Source: Bacillota bacterium (lineage in GTDB: Bacteria; Bacillota; Clostridia; Acetivibrionales; DSM-2933). From it: DNA of 6,999 nt. How positions within the stretch are numbered: position 1 is the first letter of the stretch; every line of letters starts with the position of its first letter. Under the pieces are notes generated by a model, which did not search any database, was not told where the DNA came from, and was given only the letters and a program-made list of their open reading frames with translations. Location of the stretch: contig JAUZPS010000253.1 of NCBI GenBank assembly GCA_030705945.1, positions 1 to 6,999 of the forward strand, written 5' to 3'. Below are positions 1 through 5,014 of this stretch, piece after piece. The position numbers and the translations under genes were made by a program.

Positions 1-3000
1 CAGGTAGAATGTCAAAAGGCGGACGGTAGTTTTGCATCTGTTGGTACAGTCAGTACGCAAAGAGGTATACAGTTCTTTGGATTACAGAACAATACAACTT
101 ATGTATACAGGGTATGCGCATATGACAGATACGGTAACCGTGGGGAAGAATCAGATATTATCTCGGTTACTACGACCGATGATACAACCAAACCAGTCAT
201 TACTTATTTGGGACCGGCTTCAAACAGATACTCCGGACAGATTTTACTTGAAGCCAACATATATGATAATGTAAAAGTCGCAAATGCTGTATTACAAATG
301 TCACGCGACAAGGTTAAGTGGACAGACATCAATACTTCAACCGTTGTTTCAGGCGCAACAGCTCATATTTCTTATGCATACGACATTTCAAGCCTTTCAG
401 AAGGTAGAATATATATAAGATGCGTTGCAAAAGACGGCAGTAACAATATTTCTGATGGTACTCCCATAAATGAGTATGTTATTGACCATACTCCACCGTC
501 TGCTCTGACAAATGTTCAGATAACGAGCGGGGCTTCTTATATAGATTTGAAATGGGAGCAGAGCGCGGATGAGGACCTTCACTATTATAACGTTTATAGG
601 TCTGTTGATAACGGAACATACGCGGTATTTGCAAGCGGTTATCAGTATCTCAATATAAGGGATAGAAGTGTGAAAAACTCATCTTCATACAAATACAAAA
701 TTACGGCAGTGGATACATCAGGCAATGAAAGCGCGGCATTTGAGACGCAAAAAGTTAAGCTTATCGAAGATACTGAAAAGCCTCAGATATTAAGCGCATC
801 TTACGCGGATAACTCTGTTCTTCCTGCCAATCCAATGATAAGGGTTCTTGCTGAGGATAACTATATGCTTAGCAGTGTGACTATGAAATACCGCAAGGCG
901 TCTTCTGAAGAATGGATTGTTGTAAATACAATAGGCGACATAAATAAATACAGCGATGTTTGCGCTTTCGACTGGGATACTACTGGGTTATCAGAAGGAA
1001 AGTATGATGTGGTATTTACTGCAAAAGACGTGAATGGATACGAAAGCGATGAGTTCAAGGTAACTTACAGCTTAAATATAACTGCTCCAAAAGCTCCGGA
1101 ATTAAAAGCGGAGGCTTCAGGATGGAAGGTTGCGCTTAGCTGGAACAGCAACTCTGAGCCTGATATGGCGGGCTATCATATTTTACGAAGCTTAGATCCG
1201 GATACCAACTACGCGATTATTGCGAAAACCACCAAGACGACATATGAAGATACTAATGTTGAAGCAGGTAAAACTTACTACTATGTTGTTGAGGCAGTTG
1301 ACCAATACCTGAATATATCAAAAAGTAATGTCGTTTCCGCGGTACCTACAGTGGAAGATACAGAATGCCCTGTTGCTGTTATAAAGGCAGATTCCAACGC
1401 AACAACCAAAACTGTTGTAATGTTCGATTCTATTGGGTCTACAGACAATCATAAGATTGAAAAAGTTCTGTGGGATTTCGGCGACGGAACCAGTTCCTCC
1501 GAACAAACAGCATATCACCAGTACTCAACTGCAGGAGAATATAATGTAAAGCTCAGCGTTTATGACTTAGCAGGCAACAAAGGTACTTCAGAGCAAAAAA
1601 TTAAAATTCTTGAAGACTCTTACGCATGCAAAGTAAAGGTCCAGGTAATTGATGAATCCGATGGTTCAGGCGTTGGTGGCGCGGATATAGTGGTCAAATT
1701 ACCTGATGGAACTGAAAAGAGCCTGAATGCAGATGTTAACGGAATGGCGGATATACTTGTTCCATTTGCAGGTAACGGACAAAATGGAAGTTTTACGGCG
1801 TATGCGTTTAAGAACGGCTATCAGCCTGCCAAGACTGAAACCCAGATCTCTGCAGGCAAGGATACCACTGTAATTGTTAAAATACCTCGCGGAGAGGTTG
1901 TAGATGGCAGCCTGACATTTAAAAGAATGACCCTTGATGAGATTAAAGCGGCAGGAATTGATGTCAGATCTCCGGCAAATCAGTATGTATACAGATTTAC
2001 ATTAAATCTTGGTTATACAATCGTATGCAACGGTATAGGTGAAATCGGAAATACCGGCCTAACTCATGCCGCATATGTCATTCATGACAGTGAAACATCT
2101 AAACAGAGGTATGTGTATGTAGATATTATACCCGCTCCGGACCCTTCGGTGCCTCCAACGGTTTCTTACATGGAGATTCCAGGGGAAATGACTATGTTGA
2201 AGGAATTCTTCCAGGTAAATCTCACTGTTCAGAATCTTGCTCAGGGATCTGAGTTTGTTCTGGAAAATGCTACTGCTAAACTTAATGCTCCTTCAGGGTT
2301 AACAGTTGTAAAAGGCGACATTAACCAAAAGCTTTCACCTGTAAATATACCAGGCGGAAGTGAAGGTAAGGCTTCATGGATTGTAAGGGGTGACGAAATG
2401 GGCGAGTATGCTCTCTCCGCTGACTTCAGCGCAAGACTGCAACCTTTTGATGCTCTTATTCAAAAGACATTTGTCGCAAAAGACAAGCTGAAGGTTTATG
2501 GAATGGGAGCAATGAAGATTTATTGCGAAGCTGAAGACATAGGGTATAAAAACGATCCATATCTTATAAGGCTGGGAATTGAAAATAAAGCAAGCTTCTC
2601 TCAATACAATGTTTCCTTTAAGCTTGCAGATGGAAAGAATTTCGTTTACAAGGAAGGTCAGAACCTAGATATATTCATACCTGAACTTGGAGCGGGAGAA
2701 GTAAAATGGTTTGAGTTCTGGTTATTGCCGGATGAAGACTTATCAGGTCCTTTAGATCTTGACAGTACCAAAGTATTAAGCTCGACAGGTGAGGTTGAAT
2801 GGGAATTCAGAACCATACAAAGATCAAGAGGAAGCGGATTATCCGCCTGGTATTTTGATAACGAGAAACTTTGCGGGTCATTGGAGCAAACCATTGATGG
2901 AAACATTGATTTCAACTGGGGCTCAAGTAAACCGAAGTCATGGATGACTTCAGATAAATACAGTGTTTTATGGGAAGGAAATATAAATCTTAAGTATAAC

Positions 3001-4716
3001 GAAGAGTATACTATCAGAGTAGAATCAAAACAAGCTGTAAAAGTATTTGTTGGTAATAAAAAAGTCATCGATACTATTGAAAACAGCTCAATTGATAGCT
3101 TTAAAATATCCCCTCCTAATGCCGGAGGCATTCGTATAGAGTACTACAACGTCAACAGCAATAGCGGAGGAATAAAACTATTATGGTCAAGCGCTACCCA
3201 AGCCGAAGAAGTAATACCTTCCATGTATATGGTAAAATCGGCTGAGAAGAGTTTGTTAATGGTCGCTATTGTAAACAAAGCAGACGCATCGATGCTTAAC
3301 GATGCTAAAATATCTCTGACAGATGAAAAGGGTAATGTTTATACGGTAAAGAGCGGAAGATGCCAGGTTATTAATCAATATGAAGGTGATGAAACTGCTG
3401 GATTTGGCATATTCATGCCGGATGCTGGCAGTTACAAGCTAGAGGTTGAACTTGAGGGTTATAACCCATATATAATGGGGTTGGATTATGATGGTGACAA
3501 TCAAATGATGACTGTGGCAATGGACCGTGAAATAAGCAAGGATGCTCCGTATATTATGGCGGCTTTTGATGAAACTTACGATAAGAAAGATTTATCCCTT
3601 GCAACTACTGAAGTTGAGGTAGGAAGCAGTGATCAGTACCGTATTCATACCTATATTAATTGGCGTGGACATATACCGGGAAGAGTGCTCATGGTTCAGG
3701 GAAGTAAAAGTATATCATCTCGGGATGGAATTTTTGAAGCATCACTGGGTAAAGCATTCGATAGCCTTTTCGAAAATACATATATTGTAGCCGAATCTGC
3801 GGATGGTTCAAGGACTCAAATGTTCAAGATACTTTTACAGTTTACGCCGCCATCTGAACCAGGCTCTGATGAAGCCGATACAGATATTCTGCCTGCGCCT
3901 TCACCTATGAGACTGCCTTTTGACACCAAGGGAATTCTTGATACGGATATTACTTGTAAGCTTGGACCACTTGCTAAATGGGATAAGATAGAATACAGCA
4001 AAGATGAAATTAAGGAAAGACATGCTTATGGACTTGAACTTAACAAAGCAATGTTAAACGGTAATTTTGACACCATAAAAAATAAGTTTAATGATGATGT
4101 GAAAAAGCTTGATAATGCAGAAAACGTAATAGCTGATGCGTACCAGAAAGCTAAGAACTGGGAAGATGTAAGAAAAGAACTTCAAAATATGTTCGGTAAG
4201 AAATTCTTTAACTATACAAATACACTTGATTACAGCGCAGGGGTATTTGCCTATACTGAACTGACCCGTGTCAAAGATGATCCGACGCTCGTAAAAAAGA
4301 TGGACGTAGGTATAATGGTACTTGGAAAAGCATCTTATACTCATGAACAGCAGTTCTTCATTTCATGGGTGCCGTGCGTGGCATTTATCAAGATAGAGGG
4401 GAAGGTTGAGTTCAGAGGTCTTGACGAAAACATATCCATCCAGAATCTAGATGGAAGTAAGCCAATTAAGATAACGCCAAAAGGCACGCTTAAATTGGAA
4501 GGGTCCTTGGAGGCAGGCGCAGGGGTCGGTGTAGCAAAAGTAGCAACTTTGACGCTAAGCGGACAGTTTAATCCCAAGATCAGTATTACCTATACGCCCC
4601 CAGATGAATTAAAGCCATCAGCTAAAATTCTTGCTAAATTAAATTTAACATTAAAGGCTCTTGTTTTTGAATACAAAACAGCGCTAGCAGAAAAAGAATG
4701 GACTATCATTGAATAA
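1..4716 (+). CDS. Giant modular extracellular protein (Fn3, Ig-like, PKD, PA14), 5' end outside the window
   Basis: The frame is open from the first base to the TAA at 4714-4716, giving 1571 residues with no start in view. The TTG at 208 is in mid-domain, so it is not the start. Domains in window residue numbers: partial Fn3 1-59; Ig-like 60-164; Fn3 165-255; Ig-like 256-362; Fn3 363-450; PKD 456-538 with WDFGDGT; carboxypeptidase-regulatory-like 540-634; an unassigned stretch 635-720; two Ig-like domains 721-830 and 832-939; PA14 946-1077; a second regulatory-like domain 1078-1178; Ig-like 1179-1281; an acidic Pro-rich linker 1282-1310; and an unrecognised C-terminal domain 1311-1571. These families are typical of secreted adhesins and glycan-binding proteins, so an extracellular binding or scaffold role is inferred. 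No catalytic motif, sortase signal, S-layer homology domain, dockerin or C-terminal membrane helix is visible, so how it is held at the cell is unknown. Coding and domain content are sure; function is not. Confidence 0.93.
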   Translation, partial: QVECQKADGSFASVGTVSTQRGIQFFGLQNNTTYVYRVCAYDRYGNRGEESDIISVTTTDDTTKPVITYLGPASNRYSGQILLEANIYDNVKVANAVLQMSRDKVKWTDINTSTVVSGATAHISYAYDISSLSEGRIYIRCVAKDGSNNISDGTPINEYVIDHTPPSALTNVQITSGASYIDLKWEQSADEDLHYYNVYRSVDNGTYAVFASGYQYLNIRDRSVKNSSSYKYKITAVDTSGNESAAFETQKVKLIEDTEKPQILSASYADNSVLPANPMIRVLAEDNYMLSSVTMKYRKASSEEWIVVNTIGDINKYSDVCAFDWDTTGLSEGKYDVVFTAKDVNGYESDEFKVTYSLNITAPKAPELKAEASGWKVALSWNSNSEPDMAGYHILRSLDPDTNYAIIAKTTKTTYEDTNVEAGKTYYYVVEAVDQYLNISKSNVVSAVPTVEDTECPVAVIKADSNATTKTVVMFDSIGSTDNHKIEKVLWDFGDGTSSSEQTAYHQYSTAGEYNVKLSVYDLAGNKGTSEQKIKILEDSYACKVKVQVIDESDGSGVGGADIVVKLPDGTEKSLNADVNGMADILVPFAGNGQNGSFTAYAFKNGYQPAKTETQISAGKDTTVIVKIPRGEVVDGSLTFKRMTLDEIKAAGIDVRSPANQYVYRFTLNLGYTIVCNGIGEIGNTGLTHAAYVIHDSETSKQRYVYVDIIPAPDPSVPPTVSYMEIPGEMTMLKEFFQVNLTVQNLAQGSEFVLENATAKLNAPSGLTVVKGDINQKLSPVNIPGGSEGKASWIVRGDEMGEYALSADFSARLQPFDALIQKTFVAKDKLKVYGMGAMKIYCEAEDIGYKNDPYLIRLGIENKASFSQYNVSFKLADGKNFVYKEGQNLDIFIPELGAGEVKWFEFWLLPDEDLSGPLDLDSTKVLSSTGEVEWEFRTIQRSRGSGLSAWYFDNEKLCGSLEQTIDGNIDFNWGSSKPKSWMTSDKYSVLWEGNINLKYNEEYTIRVESKQAVKVFVGNKKVIDTIENSSIDSFKISPPNAGGIRIEYYNVNSNSGGIKLLWSSATQAEEVIPSMYMVKSAEKSLLMVAIVNKADASMLNDAKISLTDEKGNVYTVKSGRCQVINQYEGDETAGFGIFMPDAGSYKLEVELEGYNPYIMGLDYDGDNQMMTVAMDREISKDAPYIMAAFDETYDKKDLSLATTEVEVGSSDQYRIHTYINWRGHIPGRVLMVQGSKSISSRDGIFEASLGKAFDSLFENTYIVAESADGSRTQMFKILLQFTPPSEPGSDEADTDILPAPSPMRLPFDTKGILDTDITCKLGPLAKWDKIEYSKDEIKERHAYGLELNKAMLNGNFDTIKNKFNDDVKKLDNAENVIADAYQKAKNWEDVRKELQNMFGKKFFNYTNTLDYSAGVFAYTELTRVKDDPTLVKKMDVGIMVLGKASYTHEQQFFISWVPCVAFIKIEGKVEFRGLDENISIQNLDGSKPIKITPKGTLKLEGSLEAGAGVGVAKVATLTLSGQFNPKISITYTPPDELKPSAKILAKLNLTLKALVFEYKTALAEKEWTIIE
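178..1350 (+). repeat. Two tandem Ig-like + Fn3 supermodules of about 195 residues
   Basis: Within gene 1 an Ig-like plus Fn3 pair occurs twice in tandem, at 178-765 (196 codons) and 766-1350 (195 codons). Each copy opens with an acidic DT-x-KP motif (DDTTKP, EDTEKP), and the PKD domain that follows opens with the related EDTECP. The Ig-like halves share a 'DN' turn, an L-S-E-G segment and a V-x-A-K-D strand. The Fn3 halves share a W near the start, a Y-x-(V/I)-x-R-S strand and a Y-(K/Y)-(Y/V)-x-(I/V)-x-A-V-D strand followed by N-x-S. The copies are divergent at the DNA level. They are a protein repeat, not a recent duplication. The partial Fn3 at 1-177 suggests the array continues upstream. 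Confidence 0.8.
1366..1614 (+). other. PKD domain inside gene 1
   Basis: Residues 456-538 form a canonical PKD beta-sandwich. The signature WDFGDGT lies at residues 491-497 (bases 1471-1491), followed by an H-x-Y-x-x-x-G-x-Y-x-V strand and an L-x-V-x-D-x-x-G terminal strand. PKD domains occur in bacterial secreted proteases, chitinases and adhesins, where they act as spacers or binding modules. Here it follows the Ig/Fn3 array and may separate it from the C-terminal half. Confidence 0.9.
2836..3231 (+). other. PA14 domain inside gene 1
   Basis: Residues 946-1077 read as a PA14 domain: a G-L-x-A-x-Y-F opening, a central F-x-W segment, S-V-x-W-E-G followed by a beta strand and Y-T-I-R-V, a V-x-V-x-N-K-x-V-I-D strand, and an I-R-I-E-Y-Y plus I-x-L-L-W closing pair. 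PA14 domains are beta-barrel modules found in bacterial glycosidases, adhesins and toxins and often bind carbohydrate. The paired Asp residues that hold calcium in sugar-binding fungal PA14 adhesins are not obvious, so sugar binding is only a possibility. Confidence 0.85.
3931..4713 (+). other. Unrecognised C-terminal domain of gene 1
   Basis: Residues 1311-1571 follow an acidic Pro-rich linker and match no family I can name. They begin with a highly charged stretch at about 1330-1405 that looks alpha-helical (many Lys, Glu, Asp, Asn; spaced Leu, Ile, Ala), the only long helical segment in an otherwise beta-rich protein. After it come alternating hydrophobic/polar strands, including a Gly-rich segment LEAGAGVGVAK near 1503-1513, and the chain ends EWTIIE. 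The terminal position after a linker suggests an effector, assembly or anchoring module. No toxin, protease or sortase motif is visible. Confidence 0.5.
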
Positions 4717-4748
4717 AATTGTGTTTAAAAATAAGCTGGTCAACTGGA

Positions 4749-4814
4749 CGTTTCAAAAACTTGGTATAATGGGTTTTCATCATATGAAACTTGAACAAGG
4801 AATTTTTTGAAACG
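4749..4814. terminator. Imperfect 66-bp inverted repeat, possible terminator of gene 1
   Basis: CGTTTCAAAAA at 4749-4759 is perfectly complementary to TTTTTGAAACG at 4804-4814. The pairing continues inward with CTTG (4760-4763) against CAAG (4796-4799), leaving a 4-nt bulge on the right side. Inside is a small hairpin, TTTCAT (4775-4780) with ATGAAA (4784-4789). A six-T run at 4803-4808 follows the inner stem, as in an intrinsic terminator, 87 bp after the gene 1 stop. The stems are AT-rich and interrupted, so termination would be weak. Because the outer arms pair with the T run itself, an operator or structured-RNA role is also possible. Confidence 0.35.
4762..4770 (+). promoter_or_regulatory. 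Candidate extended -10 promoter for gene 2
   Basis: TGGTATAAT matches the extended -10 consensus TGnTATAAT exactly. No good -35 hexamer lies 16-18 bp upstream, but extended -10 promoters can tolerate that. Transcription would begin near 4777 and leave a leader of about 145 nt containing the 4833-4877 stem-loop. The site lies inside the 4749-4814 inverted repeat, so the match could be incidental to that structure. Confidence 0.4.
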
Positions 4815-4833
4815 CACTAAAACGCTTTATACT
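4807..4833 (+). promoter_or_regulatory. Second candidate promoter, TTGAAA-15-TATACT
   Basis: TTGAAA at 4807-4812 resembles a sigma-A -35 and TATACT at 4828-4833 a -10, but the 15-bp spacer is shorter than the preferred 17. Between and over them lies a direct repeat, AAACGC at 4810-4815 and 4820-4825, exactly 10 bp apart and so on the same face of the helix. That could be a regulator site. Starting here would begin the transcript inside the left arm of the stem-loop at 4833-4877. This site and the 4762-4770 site are alternatives. Confidence 0.3.
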
Positions 4834-4877
4834 ATCCGCCCGGTTTCCAGAGTTAATCGCTGTTAACCGGGTGGATA
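4833..4877 (+). promoter_or_regulatory. 13-bp stem-loop upstream of gene 2
   Basis: Bases 4833-4845 pair with 4865-4877 over 13 positions, all Watson-Crick except one G-U (4838 with 4872), around a 19-nt loop. An alternative hairpin, GTTAA (4852-4856) with TTAAC (4863-4867), shares right-arm bases with the main stem, so the two exclude each other in part. No T run follows, so it is not a normal intrinsic terminator. It ends 30 nt before the ribosome binding site. It could be a structured leader, an mRNA stabiliser or, in DNA, an operator. It matches no riboswitch class I know. Confidence 0.5.
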
Positions 4878-4906
4878 ATCAAACATGAATAGAAGAAAAT
4901 CTTATT

Positions 4907-4913
4907 AGGGGAG
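4907..4913 (+). promoter_or_regulatory. Ribosome binding site of gene 2
   Basis: AGGGGAG lies 8 nt before the ATG at 4922. Position and purine content fit a strong Shine-Dalgarno site. Together with the signal peptide that follows, it fixes the start of gene 2. Confidence 0.85.
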
Positions 4914-4921
4914 AATTATTA

Positions 4922-5014
4922 ATGGGAAAACGTTTATCTAAAAAAAGCAGACTTTGCGCTCTAGCTCTTGGATGTCTGGTTATGCTTCAGGGATTTGGAC
5001 AGATAGTATTCGCT
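4922..5014 (+). other. Signal peptide of the gene 2 product
   Basis: The first 31 residues have a basic n-region (KR, KK, R within the first 10), a hydrophobic core of about 19 residues from Leu11 to Val29, and a V-F-A cleavage motif followed by DD. A type I signal peptidase cut after Ala31 is likely. Cys12 and Cys18 lie within the core with no lipobox around them, so it is not a lipoprotein signal. The mature start is rich in Asp, Asn and Gln, like a flexible N-terminal linker. Confidence 0.9.

Noticed and set aside
32..274. 80-residue + strand ORF
   Set aside because: It overlaps gene 1 in another frame, lacks a ribosome binding site and has no recognisable domain, while the gene 1 frame encodes clear Fn3/Ig sequence here.
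2658..3131. 157-residue - strand ORF, the longest antisense frame
   Set aside because: It is antisense to the PA14 and preceding Ig-like domain of gene 1, has no protein features and is explained as a shadow. The other - strand frames across both genes were dismissed for the same reason.
3931..4713. C-terminal toxin or sortase-anchored end on gene 1
   Set aside because: No LPxTG, hydrophobic tail, HNH/nuclease or deaminase motif is visible, and no small immunity-type gene follows the stop codon.
208..4716. TTG at 208 as the start of gene 1
   Set aside because: The frame is open to base 1 and bases 1-177 encode the end of an Fn3 domain continuous with what follows. There is no ribosome binding site before 208.
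4815..4830. Catabolite-repression (cre) site around AAAACGCTTT
   Set aside because: The central bases fit but the outer TG and CA positions of the cre consensus do not match.
4810..4880. c-di-GMP riboswitch suggested by the 'ACGCACTAAAACGC' stretch and the GC-rich stem
   Set aside because: The GEMM core segments (GGCAAACC-like and GACGCAAAGCC-like) are missing, so the resemblance is only to short fragments.
4922..5014. Lipoprotein signal on gene 2 because of Cys12 and Cys18
   Set aside because: The cysteines lie inside the hydrophobic core with no L-(A/S)-(G/A)-C lipobox, and a normal V-F-A cleavage site follows.
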